Origin: Bacteroidota bacterium
GTDB taxonomy: Bacteria > Bacteroidota > Bacteroidia > Bacteroidales > VadinHA17
Direction: 5' to 3'
Length of the DNA stretch: 16,192 nucleotides
Assembly: GCA_016718875.1 (NCBI GenBank)
Contig: JADKBL010000047.1
Coordinates: forward strand, 1-16,192
Part shown: piece after piece, positions 1-9,800 of the stretch
Layout: each line of letters begins with the position of its first letter
How positions within the stretch are numbered: the first letter of the stretch is position 1
Notes under the pieces: generated by a model
The model's input: only the letters and a program-made list of their open reading frames with translations
What the model was told of the DNA's origin: nothing
Databases searched by the model: none
Translations under genes and position numbers: made by a program

Positions 1-1
1 A

Positions 2-913
2 GGACAGTCTAACAGGATTTATGGAGGTATTGGACTCGGGCTTGCTATCTCACGTCGTCTGGTTGAAAAAATGAACGGTAAAATAAGTGTAAAAAGCCGT
101 GAAGGATACGGGACAACTTTTTTGGTATTAATTCCAGGTGTGCCTTTATTAAAAAATGAGACAAGGCGTTCCGATCAGATATTATATACTGAAACTATCG
201 TATTTGAACCTGGAAATATTTTTGTTATAGACGATGTAAAAATTAATATTGAAGCAATTGAGATTCTGATTGCCGGTGAGGGATTAGAAGTGAAATCTGC
301 TTCAAATGGAGAAGAGGCCCTGGAAAAACTTAAGGATTATAAACCTGATTTGATACTCCTTGATTTAAAAATGCCAGGGATGGATGGATATGAAGTTGCC
401 AGAAGAATAAAATCAGACAAAGTCCTGTCCAAGATACCTGTCATAGCTTTTACAGCTTCGGTCTTTAGTGTCGACACTGTTGTTAAATCAGAAAACTTTG
501 ACGGTCAGCTTTTAAAACCAGTCAGAAAATCAGATCTTATAAATGTTCTTGCCAGGTTTCTTAAGCACAGGGTGATCAGAGATAATCGCAATGAAGAATC
601 TCATGATCCATTAGTTGACGAGAACATATCAGAGGAAACCCTGCAAAATATACCTGAGATTATTGATTTGCTGGAGAAAAAAATGGTTCCAAAATGGACC
701 GTCATTAATGGACAGCTTATTTTATTCCGGATTGAGGAATTTGCAAAAGAACTTGAAGAGATTTCTTCAAAATATGATTTGGGTATTTTGAAATCTTATT
801 CACTGAAACTTCTTAAGGAACTTGAACTTGTTGATCTGATATCAATAAAAGAAACACTTAATGTTTTTCCTGATCTGATAATATCAATTGCAAATCTGTC
901 AGCAAAGAAGTAG
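2..913 (+). CDS. Hybrid sensor histidine kinase, C-terminal part (ATPase end, receiver, helical tail)
   Basis: The frame is open from base 2, so the gene starts outside the window. The first residues contain the G2 box GGIGLGLAIS of a histidine kinase ATPase domain and the usual last strands (KSREGYGTTFLVLIP). A receiver domain follows at about bases 220-560: the acidic pair in FVIDD, the phospho-acceptor Asp in LILLDLKMPGMDG, the Thr in IAFTAS and the Lys in LLKPV are all present, so it should be phosphorylatable. The last ~110 residues form a mostly helical, charged tail (about 600-910). I remember similar tails on other Bacteroidota hybrid kinases. It is about the size of an HPt domain but has no clear phospho-His motif. 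The stop is 27 bases before the next kinase, so the two are probably co-transcribed. No indel was noticed here. The input signal is unknown because the sensor part is missing. Confidence 0.9.
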   Translation, partial: GQSNRIYGGIGLGLAISRRLVEKMNGKISVKSREGYGTTFLVLIPGVPLLKNETRRSDQILYTETIVFEPGNIFVIDDVKINIEAIEILIAGEGLEVKSASNGEEALEKLKDYKPDLILLDLKMPGMDGYEVARRIKSDKVLSKIPVIAFTASVFSVDTVVKSENFDGQLLKPVRKSDLINVLARFLKHRVIRDNRNEESHDPLVDENISEETLQNIPEIIDLLEKKMVPKWTVINGQLILFRIEEFAKELEEISSKYDLGILKSYSLKLLKELELVDLISIKETLNVFPDLIISIANLSAKK

Positions 914-940
914 TATAATCAATTATTTGAAAAACTGAGA

Positions 941-2037
941 ATGACTGATTCTGTAAAATATATATTAATAGTTGATGATAACCTCCATAATCTTGAGGTT
1001 ACGGCAAAGATACTGAAGGATGAAGGTTACCGTATAAGCCTGGCACAGGATGGCCATTCAGCACTAAGTCAGCTTGAAGAGATGGTACCTGATCTTATTC
1101 TTCTTGATATCATGATGCCAGTAATAGATGGACTTGAGCTTTTGCAGAATAATTAAGAGAGATGATCGAATGGCTGATGTTCCTGTAATATTTCTTACTG
1201 CAAAAAGTCAGACTGAAGATCTGGAAGCCGGATTTGCAGCAGGAGGAGTCGATTATGTGACCAAGCCTTTCAGGCGTGAAGAGCTTCTTTTAAGGATAAA
1301 GAACCACCTGGAACTTGCTGCTTCACGTAAGTGGATCATTGAAATGAATAAATCGAGAGATAAACTTTATTCAATTATTGCCCATGACATAAGATCTCCT
1401 TTGGCAAGCATAAGTATGGCTGTAAAATCCATTGCAGATGGCTATTTGAAACCTGATACTGCTGAATACAATGAGATCATAGATTATCTGAGTCAGACAA
1501 CAGATCTTACCTTTTCGATGCTTAATAATCTGTTGTCATACACTCATAATAATGGTTCTTCATCAGAACTTTACCCTGCAAGGATGAATCTTTGTAGCGT
1601 CGTCTTAGATTGTGTTAACCTTTAAAAAGGAATGCTGAGACCAAAAAATTGAATTTATCATTGATGCACCGGTGGAGGTTATTGCTTATTTTGATGAACT
1701 TTCAATGCATGCGGTCTTCAGAAACATTATTATTAATGCAATTAAATTTACGCCTGAAAACGGAAAAGTAAAGATTACAATCAATTCAGATGAAGAATTT
1801 GCCCTGGTAGTTGTAAGTGATACTGGTATAGGGATACCGGAGGATGTAATTAAAAAAGTATTTGTCAGAAATGAGCATTTTATCTCACGTGGAACCAACA
1901 ATGAGAAAGGATCAGGTCTGGGCTCATTTATTATAAGAGATTTTGTAAGGAAAAATAATGGCAGGATAGAGGTGAAAAGTAAACCAAAAGAAGGAACTAT
2001 TATCAGGGTCAGTCTACCTTTGAATTTTCTGAAATAA
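941..2037 (+). CDS. Receiver-histidine kinase (REC-HisKA-HATPase), frameshifted as read
   Basis: Three successive reading frames together give one soluble kinase of about 365 residues with no membrane segment. Bases 941-1145 encode the first half of a receiver (acidic pair in ILIVDD, phospho-Asp in LILLDIMMP). Bases 1144-1620 continue it (FLTAKS, then VTKPF with the conserved Lys) and enter a HisKA domain with the phospho-His in IIAHDIRSPL. Bases 1648-2037 hold the ATPase domain: N box NIIINAIKFTPENG, G1 DTGIGIP, G2 GSGLG. The frames join cleanly if the T run at 1140-1143 has one T too many, the T run at 1621-1623 one too few and the A run at 1643-1648 one too few. The rebuilt middle linker is continuous. 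An N-terminal receiver suggests that it takes a phosphoryl group from, or is gated by, another kinase, perhaps the upstream hybrid kinase. Sequencing error is likelier than a true pseudogene. Confidence 0.85.
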
Positions 2038-2079
2038 CAATACTCTTCAGTTGTTAATAAACTCATTAACAGCAATTGA

Positions 2080-2405
2080 TTGAAATCCTTCCTGGCAGAA
2101 AAGGGAATAAATTTAAAATATGAAGATATGAACCGAAAGTTGACTGGAGCAGATAAAACAGTCGGTACTACCAGTAAACTAAAATGCTAATTGCCGAAGA
2201 TGATTTTGTTTCATCCAGGATGCTGGCGAAGAGAGTTGAGATTTTTGCCAGAGAGATATTATTTGCAGAAAATGGTGCCATAGCTATCGAATTGTTAACA
2301 AAAAATCCCGACATTGATCTTATCTTCATGGATATCGGAATGCCTGTAATGGATGGATTTGAAGCGATTCAGAATATACGAGAATTTAATATTTTCAGAA
2401 TATAA
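2080..2405 (+). pseudogene. Truncated histidine kinase/receiver remnant
   Basis: Bases 2080-2180 read in one frame as a linker-like segment (SFLAEKGINLKYEDMNRKL and onward) of the sort that joins a kinase ATPase domain to a receiver. One A missing in the run at 2181-2184 would fuse it to the frame beginning MLIAEDD at 2184. That frame holds the first half of a receiver: acidic pair, phospho-Asp in LIFMDIGMPVMDG and helix FEAIQNIREFN. It then stops at 2403-2405. The second half of the receiver (the Thr/Ser strand and the Lys strand) was not found in any frame before the next gene starts at 2422. So the fragment lacks both a kinase core and a complete receiver. It may be a true deletion remnant of a hybrid kinase or an assembly collapse between paralogous kinases. 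The start at TTG 2080 is only the limit of the open frame. Confidence 0.6.
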
Positions 2406-2421
2406 ATTAAAACATAGTAAA

Positions 2422-4242
2422 ATGGAATTTATAGGTCTGTTCTCCAGCGAAGGGTATCAATTAAAAAATACTGCTAAATCACTTGTGAAATATCCTCACC
2501 TTCTGGTTGATGGAAAGCATGAGTATTTTTGTTTTGATAATGATTCAGTTGTTCTTTTGGAAATATTCACCAATGGCCAGATGGGACGCAGGAAATGATA
2601 ATAATGCTTCAAAACTCTTCACCCTTGTAAAGAGTAATAACATACATGAAGCCACAACACTCGATGGTGTTTTTATAGCTATTGTTAAGATGCAATCGGA
2701 GATCTTTATCATCCGTGATTTTATGGGTGTTGGTTCACAGGTTTATTACAATCGCGAGTGTTTCTCCAATTCAATGCGATTAATGAAAGAAAGCGGGGCT
2801 ATTACATTCGAGCCGAATGTACCCTCAATTGCAGTCTTTTTACAGAAGGGTTATATTCCTGCACCCCAAACTGTACTCAAAGGAATTAACAAATTAAGTC
2901 CGGGTGAGTACCTACGTTATGATTTAAAGACTAACGAATTTGAGGTTAAAAGTTCTGTATCGTTCGACGAATTTTCAAATCAGGCTGCCTCATCCAAATT
3001 GAGCTTTGATGAAGCAGTGAATGAATACAAAGCTCTGCATCATAAAGCAATCAAGAATCGAATCAACGGCTTTAATTCGGTGGGAGTTTTACTCAGTGGA
3101 GGATATGATTCAGGGGGCAACCTATCAGCACTTCGTGAAATATACTCAGGAGAAATAGAGTCCTATTCTATCGGGTTTGAAAATAGTACATGGTCTGAAC
3201 TGCCTTTGGCTGAAATAATGGCGAAGAAATTTAAAGCCAGATTTAATCCTTATTTTTAAAAAAGGCTGACATCAATGATCTCCCGAAAATTATCCGGTAT
3301 ATGGGCGATCCCTTCTTTGAAAACGGAATGCTTCTCAATAATAAGGTTTGTAACGAGATGAGTATTTCTCCACCACAGGTTATATTGGGTGGAGATGGTA
3401 ATGATCAGCTATTTGGCACCTCAGGTCGTGAATTGGCACTGTCCTATTTTTTTAACAAATTAAAATTGAAGTCATTCCAAAAATGCTTTAAATATATTGC
3501 CAATAGATTTCCATCCTTGTTTCGGTTGAGTTTTCACAATGAGAATATTCTTCAGGCTATGGATTCGAGATTTTTTGGTTTTTCGGATTATGAGCTTAAG
3601 AAACTAATCCATTCCCGCCATTCAGATATCTCCGTTCAAAAAATCAATTCAGTTAAAAGCATAGCAGACCAGGGTTTTGACAAAATGTATTATTCCAGGA
3701 ACTATAATGCTGATATTTTGAATTCAGCAGCCCAGGTTATCTTATTTAAGGCATCGCAGATAGCTGGCATGAAGAAGGTGAATGTTGTCTTTCCATACCT
3801 CGATGTTGATATTTTTAAATTCTTACAAACTCTTCCAAGGGAGTATAAATTTAAAGGCAGCATAAAAGAAATTGCAATGGGAAAAGGAAAGAGTAAATAT
3901 CTTTTTAAAGAATACATGAAAACACTCTTCCTCCTGAGATAACACAGCGGAAGAAGCAGGAGGGTTTGCTCCAATGGGTCTGTTTTTCGATGATGCAGAT
4001 TTTCGTAGTAAGATTTTCAGGTTTATTACAAATACTTTTTCGGAAGTAGGGCTGCTGGACATGAATGAAATAAATCGGTTCATGGGTCTGGTTGAAAGAT
4101 CAACACTTGATGCAAAAGACTGGTTCTGGCATAAACAAACTGTTTATGCTCAGTTATCCACCTCCTTGTGCTGGCTGTCTGGTGGCAGCAGTTTATGATG
4201 GATAACTACAAGGATTCTCTATTTGAGTATTTAACTGACTAA
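2422..4242 (+). CDS. Asparagine-synthase-like amide ligase lacking the N-terminal Cys, frameshifted as read
   Basis: About 606 residues can be rebuilt, close to the usual AsnB length. The start ATG 2422 follows an A-rich stretch. The N-terminal half resembles a class II glutamine amidotransferase domain (RDFMGVGSQVYYN is near its conserved RD motif). Family members normally begin MCGI, but this one begins MEFIGLF, so the catalytic Cys is absent. The C-terminal half has the PP-loop ATP-binding motif LLSGGYDSGG at about 3090-3120, a GGDGNDQLFG motif at about 3390, a PYLD motif near 3795 and the end motif LPPEITQRKKQEGFAP. The segment before PYLD departs from true asparagine synthases. Frame joins lie at the G run 2583-2585 (one extra), T run 3253-3257 (one missing), about 3926-3931, T run 3965-3967 (one missing) and about 4150-4160. 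The rebuilt C-terminus ends in VWWQQFMMDNYKDSLFEYLTD? stop 4240-4242, overlapping the convergent gene by 4 bases. It may adenylate a carboxylate and form an amide, perhaps intramolecularly or with free ammonia. The substrate is unknown. Confidence 0.78.
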
Positions 4243-5177
4243 ATTGTTGACCTGAAATACTCAATAGTTTTAACAAGCCCTTCATCAAGCTGAATTTTTG
4301 GTGACCAGTCAAGTTCCTTTTTAGCCAGACTAATATCGGGTTGCCTTTGCATAGGGTCATCAGAAGGAAGAGGCATCCTCACAATCTTTGATTTGGAACC
4401 GGTGAGCTTTATAACTTTTTCTGCAAGTTCAAGTATGGTGAACTCATTTGGATTGCCAATATTAACAGGTCCTGTAAACTCTTCACGTGAGGCCATCATT
4501 CTTATCATTCCTTCAACAAGGTCATCAACATACTGGAAACTCCGTGTTTGCTTACCATCACCATAGATTGTGATGTCTTTATTATGAAGAGCCTGGACTA
4601 TAAAATTGGAAACAACCCTTCCATCATTTGGATGCATTCTTGGTCCATAAGTATTGAATATCCTTATAATCTTGATCCTTACTTTATTCTGTTTGTGATA
4701 GTTGACAAAAAGAGTTTCTGCTGACCTTTTCCCTTCATCATAGCAGGCTCTCTCACCGATAGGGTTGACATGCCCCCAGTAAGTTTCAACCTGGGGATGA
4801 ACCTTGGGATCACCATAAACCTCACTGGTAGATGCCTGAAGTATCTTTGCCCTGATGCGTTTTGCAAGTCCGAGCATGTTAATGGCACCCATCACGGAGG
4901 TTTTTATAGTCTTGATTGCATTATACTGATAGTGAACAGGTGAAGCAGGACAGGCAAGGTTGTAAATTTCATCAACTTCGATAAAAAATGGCATTGTAAC
5001 ATCGTGCCTGATAAGTTCAAAGTATGGATTGTCAAGTAAATGGACAATGTTCTGTTTCTGTCCGGTGAAATAGTTGTCAAGACAAGCCACCTCATTTCCC
5101 TCTTTCAAAAGACGGTCGCAAAGATGAGATCCTACAAAACCTGCTCCTCCGGTTACTAATACCTTTTTCCTGATCAT
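4239..5177 (-). CDS. uxs: UDP-glucuronate decarboxylase (UDP-xylose synthase)
   Basis: This is an intact 312-residue extended short-chain dehydrogenase/reductase. It should convert UDP-glucuronate to UDP-xylose with release of CO2, using bound NAD. The NAD-binding loop GGAGFVGSHL lies at residues 10-19, the STSEVYGDP strand at 116-124 and the catalytic pair Tyr146/Lys150 in CYDEGKR. The motif RIFNTYGPRMHPNDGRVVSN is a hallmark of the UXS branch, as opposed to dTDP-glucose dehydratase or GalE. A PASP motif near residue 77 also fits. No frameshift was found. It lies downstream of the UDP-glucose dehydrogenase on the same strand, 136 bases away, so its substrate is made by its neighbour. It converges with the asparagine-synthase-like gene, overlapping it by 4 bases. 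The role is supply of UDP-xylose, and hence pentose residues, for the surface polysaccharide. Confidence 0.93.
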   Translation of the reverse strand: MIRKKVLVTGGAGFVGSHLCDRLLKEGNEVACLDNYFTGQKQNIVHLLDNPYFELIRHDVTMPFFIEVDEIYNLACPASPVHYQYNAIKTIKTSVMGAINMLGLAKRIRAKILQASTSEVYGDPKVHPQVETYWGHVNPIGERACYDEGKRSAETLFVNYHKQNKVRIKIIRIFNTYGPRMHPNDGRVVSNFIVQALHNKDITIYGDGKQTRSFQYVDDLVEGMIRMMASREEFTGPVNIGNPNEFTILELAEKVIKLTGSKSKIVRMPLPSDDPMQRQPDISLAKKELDWSPKIQLDEGLVKTIEYFRSTI

Positions 5178-5228
5178 TTGGATAAATGTTATTTACTGAA
5201 AATATATATAATGTTAGGCTTTATAATT

Positions 5229-5295
5229 GAATGTAGAGCGCGGAGCAGTTGATGAAAAATCTTATGCTCATTTCAATATTCAACGCTCCACATTC
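5229..5295 (-). repeat. Imperfect inverted repeat between the dehydrogenase and decarboxylase genes
   Basis: The arms GAATGTAGAGCG (5229-5240) and CGCTCCACATTC (5284-5295) are 12-base inverted copies with one mismatch, separated by 43 bases. In a minus-strand transcript the mismatch becomes a G-U pair, so the full 12-pair stem could form in RNA running from the dehydrogenase to the decarboxylase. No U-run follows directly, so it is not a classic intrinsic terminator. It could be a processing or stability element, or a copy of a short dispersed palindromic repeat. The rest of the 136-base gap (5178-5313) shows only AT-rich DNA. Confidence 0.55.
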
Positions 5296-5313
5296 TTTGC
5301 TCTAAGATCTTCG

Positions 5314-6640
5314 CTATTTTGAAGTGTCTACGCCGATGCAGTAATAATTAAATCCATTACGTTTCATCTCACTTCTGTCGTATATATTGCGTCCATCGAA
5401 AACAACAGGATTGACCATGAGTTTCTTCATTACTGCATATTTAGGGAACTTGAATTCAGGCCATTCCGTAATAAGCGCCATGCAATCGGCATCAATAAGT
5501 GCCTCGTACTGATCTTCAAAATATGAAATAGAATCACCGAAGTGGTGTTTAGCTTCTTTCATTGCTACCGGATCATATGCTTTGACATGTGCACCTGCCT
5601 CAAGAAGATTATTGATTATCACAAGGGCTGGAGCTTCCCTGCATATCATCTGTTTGTGGTTTGAATGATAACCCCAAACAGCTATTGTTTTTCCTTTCAG
5701 ATTTCCGTTGAAATGTTTAATCATTTTATTGAAGAGAACCATTTTCTGATCCTTGTTCACTGCTTCAACTGCTTTAAGTACTCTCAGTTCATATTTGTAT
5801 TCACCAGCAGTTTTGACAAGAGCCTGAACATCTTTAGGGAAGCATGAACCACCATAGCCGATGCCCGGATAGATAAATTTTGTTCCTATACGTGAATCAG
5901 ATCCGATTCCCTTTCGTACCATATTGATATCTGCTCCAACAATTTCGCACAGGTTGGCAATATCATTCATGAAGCTGATCTTGGTGGCAAGCATGGAGTT
6001 AGCTGCATATTTTGTCATTTCAGCTGAAGTAATATCCATGAAAATAACCGGATGGCCATTAAGAGTGAATGGTTTATATAGACTCTTTCATCAGTTCTTC
6101 TGCCCGGAGGCTGTTAAGCCCTATAACAATACGGTCAGGTTTAAGAAAGTCATCAATAGCTGCGCCTTCTTTCAGGAATTCAGGATTAGAGGCAACATCA
6201 AATTCAATTGAAACTTTTCTTTTGTTCAGCTCATCCTGAACGGCATCCCGTACCTTTGTTGCAGTACCTACAGGAACTGTGCTCTTTGTTACAATAAGCA
6301 GGTAGTCATTCATGTTCCTGCCACAGTCACGGGCAACAGATAGAACATACTTCAGATCGGCGCTTCCGTCTTCATCGGGCGGTGTACCTACCGCTATGAA
6401 AAGAACCTCAGCATCAGCAATCGCTTCAGTAATACTTGTTGTAAAGCTTAGCCGGCCTTTTTTCATGTTGCGGTGTACCATGTCGTCAAGACCCGGCTCA
6501 AAAATAGGAATGATCCCATTCTTAAGGTTGTCAATTTTTTTCTTTATTAACGTCGACACAAACGACATCAATTCCGACTTCGGCAAAACAGGTTCCGTAA
6601 CAAGACCAACATACCCGCTTCCGACAATTGCTATTTTCAT
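5314..6640 (-). CDS. ugd: UDP-glucose 6-dehydrogenase, frameshifted as read
   Basis: It oxidises UDP-glucose to UDP-glucuronate with two NAD+. I chose the ATG at 6640-6638 because the Rossmann start MKIAIVGSGYVGL begins there; a frame-open start at 6667 would add nine unusual residues. About 440 residues fit the family. Visible motifs are GTPPDEDG, STVPVGT, ASNPEFLKEG, KYAANSMLA and the catalytic Cys in GYGGSCFPKD (near 5840). The reading breaks near 6065-6080, where two frames must be joined (…EELMKE / YKPFTLNG…). Two more segments are read out of frame but rescued by compensating indels: 6535-6596 (a GG that should be GGG, then a run of seven A that should be six) and 5641-5671. Shifting the frame there restores GTCFAEVGIDVVCVDVNKE and GLSFKPQTDDMREAP, both standard for this enzyme. 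It feeds the decarboxylase downstream on the same strand. Confidence 0.9.
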
Positions 6641-6890
6641 CTGTTTTAGTTTTTGTTTGTACTGCAAATCTCAGAAAGAAATCTAATATAAGAATAAATT
6701 AGAATCTTACAAAAACTTACAATAAAAGAAATATTGCATGAAAACGTTTTATTATTTCTGCTGATAAAAAATACATAAGACTTATATGGAAAGAATTTTT
6801 GGAGTATAAATTTCTTACCTTTATAAATGAAAGCATTGTTCTGGTTAAATTACTCCGGGGCAATAATCTGCACAAGGAACTTTTTTTTTA
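6641..6890. promoter_or_regulatory. Divergent intergenic region between ugd and the large hybrid kinase
   Basis: This 250-base, very AT-rich stretch separates two genes pointing away from each other, so it should carry both promoters. A TACCTTTA at 6816-6823 resembles the Bacteroidota -7 element TAnnTTTG. The nearest TTTG upstream (6798-6801) is only 14 bases away, shorter than the usual ~19, so the match is weak. An AAGGAAC at 6874-6880 could be a weak ribosome-binding site for the kinase. It is separated from the ATG by a run of nine T. No hairpin or operator was convincing. Confidence 0.4.
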
Positions 6891-9800
6891 ATGTCTGTTT
6901 TAAATTTGATCATGAACAAGAAGGAAGACAGATCTTATCTGAATGATTTCATGGAGATGACAAGCCGGTTAGCCAGGATGGGCAGCTGGAAATTGGAAAT
7001 TCATAACAGAAAGCTCACATTATCAGACATTACCTGTCAGGTTATCAATGCACCTGTTAACTTTATTCCGGAAATTGAAAGTCTTACTTCGCTTATAACA
7101 GTTGACGATAAAAGTAAATTCATTAATGCTTTGCATGAGTCAGAATTAAGATGCGTGCCATTCGATCTGGTAATGCATATGAATTCACTGACAGGAAATC
7201 GCCTTGTTGTCAGAATTATCGGAGTTCCTGTAATGACTGATGGCAAGTGTTCAGAGATATCCGGATTTATCCAGGATATAACTGAAAAAACGAAAGCAGA
7301 GGAGGAGGTGACCAGGCGGGAAAATATGCTCCGTGCCATTGCTTCTGCCTCGGAAGAGTTATTGTCAAATCCAAACTATATGGAGGCTGTGGCAAAAAGC
7401 CTTCCTGTTCTGGGTAAAGCAGTTAATGTTGATAGGGTCTATTTCTTTAAAATAGCAATTGATCGTGATAAAAAGATCACAGCTTCTCAGATATTCGAAT
7501 GGAACTCAGGTTTTTATGGTCCACAAATTGATAATCCTGAACTTCAGAATCTTTATCTTGATCAGATGGAAGGATTTCTTGATGACATCTATGGAAAGAG
7601 ATCCTTCAGTTCAATTACCTCAAATCTACTCTCCGGATCACCTTTGCGACTTTTACTGGAATCTCAGGATATTAGATCCGAGCTTGTTATTCCTGTATTT
7701 CTTGACGACTCACTCTGGGGATATGTAGGTTATGATGAATGTAAATATGATCGCATCTGGACTGATGGTGAGATTTCCATCCTGAAGAGTTTCTGCAGTA
7801 GTATTTCAATTGCTATTGAGCGTTCAGACTACCATCAAATGCTTGAAAAACTATCTAAGGTTGCCAGAAGCAACAGGCTTGGTGTGCATTTCACTGACCC
7901 TGATATGAAAATAATCTATGCGAATGAGTCTTTGCTTAATCTTACAGGATATAGTTTAGATGAGGTTCTGGGTAAAATGCCTTATGAATTATTTCAAGGC
8001 CCGCTTACACAGTTGGAAAGTGCGGAATTACTGAATACCAGTTATAAGAAGGAGGGAGCTATTGATGTTGATATAATTCTTTACCGTAAAGATAAAACCT
8101 GGTTCTGGGCTAATGTGAAAAAGCAGTTTCTTGATAGCAGCCTGGAAAGAAGTGATTTCTTTTCTATAATTGAAGATATCAGCGAAAAGAAATTTGCTGT
8201 TGAAAATCTGAGGGCTTCGCAAATGAGGCTTTCATCTCTTATAATGAATCTTAAGGAAGGAATCCTTCTTGAGGATGAGAGCAGGAAGATAGTCTTTATT
8301 AACAGGCATTTTTGTAACATGTTCAAAATAAATGCTGACCCTGCAGACCTTGAAGGTTCGGATTGTGCACTTGCAATGAAAAATGCCAGTCAGTCGTTTT
8401 TGAGACCGGAATATTTTATAGACAGGACAAATCAGATTATTTCCGGTAATAAACTGGTATTGGAAGAGGAACTTGAACTTGTGAATCAGCATGTCCTTGA
8501 ACGTGATTATATACCTATTATAATAGATAACAAAACCAAAGGACATCTATGGAAATATAAAGATGTCACTGCTAACAGGAATCAGGTAATGGTTTTGAAA
8601 CAGCAGGAAGAAAAATACAGGAACATAATTGCTAATATAAAAATGGGTTTGGTTGAGACTGATATTAATGATGTTATTATGTCGGTAAACCAGCAATTAT
8701 GCGATATGACAGGATATTCAGAAGCGGAACTAATTGGTAAGGAATATGTTGATCTGCTCGTTGAAAAAGATTTCAGAGAGCAGGTAAGGGAGAAGCGCAA
8801 ATTGAGAAGAGAAGGAGTGTCTGATATTTACCAGACACAGATCAGACTGAAAAATGGTAACAAAGGATGGTGGCTAACCAGTGGAGGTCCAAATTTTAAC
8901 GACAGTGGCGTAATAATTGGCACAGTAGGAATATCTATTGATCTTACAGATCAGAAAACACTTGAACTGGAACTCGGAATTGCCTTGAAGAAGGCTGAGG
9001 AATCATCAAAGGCAAAGGAGGCATTTCTTGCTAATATGAGCCATGAGATGCGTACTCCTCTGAACGTAATTATAGGTATGATCAGGGAAATTTCACGTGA
9101 ATCCCTATCCCCGAAACAGAACCAGTACATCAGGAATGCTGTTATGGCCAGCAATCATCTCCTGTCGATAGTAAGTAATGTTCTTGATATTGCCAAGATT
9201 GAATCAGGGCTCATGAAACTTGATCTTCATCCTTTCAGCCTTATAGATGTAATAAATGATACACTGACTGTTCTTACTCCCATGGCCAGGGAGAAACTGC
9301 TTGTTATCAGAACAGATATTTCAGGAATGCTTTCGCCTGCTTATATCGGAGATTCAATAAGATTGAGGCAGATACTTATAAATATAATCAACAATGCGAT
9401 CAAGTTTACTGATAAAGGCTTTATCTCTATCGGATGCAATGTGGTGGGAGTAAAAGACAATATTCATTCATTAAGTTTGACTATTTCAGATACAGGCATT
9501 GGGATGAACGAATCATACCTGAGAAATATTTTTCAGAAATTCTCACAGAGTGATCCTTCATCTGCTCGCAAATACGGAGGTACAGGATTAGGAATGGCCA
9601 TTACAAGAGAACTTATCCAGATGATGAATGGCGCAATTTATATAAAAAGCAAGATAGGAGAAGGAACAGAAGTAAAAATAGAAATAGAACTCCATACAGC
9701 CAACATCAAAGAGCTGGAAGAAACACCTGTTCCTGAAAACTTTGATAGTCTGAAAAACAAGAGGATACTTCTTGTTGAAGACAATGACATGAACCGCCTG

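Noticed and set aside
1686..2075. 129-codon open frame on the minus strand
   Set aside because: It lies opposite the histidine kinase ATPase domain, whose motifs are clear on the plus strand.
3251..3265. Possible programmed -1 frameshift site (T run followed by A run)
   Set aside because: The site looks slippery, but the window has many indels in both directions and in ordinary enzymes, so a missing T is simpler.
2422..4242. Lasso peptide cyclase with a precursor peptide nearby
   Set aside because: No small precursor gene, protease or lasso transporter is visible in the window.
6312..6686. Plus-strand open frame over the dehydrogenase N-terminus
   Set aside because: It is antisense to UDP-glucose dehydrogenase motifs and has low-complexity Ser/Arg content typical of shadow frames.
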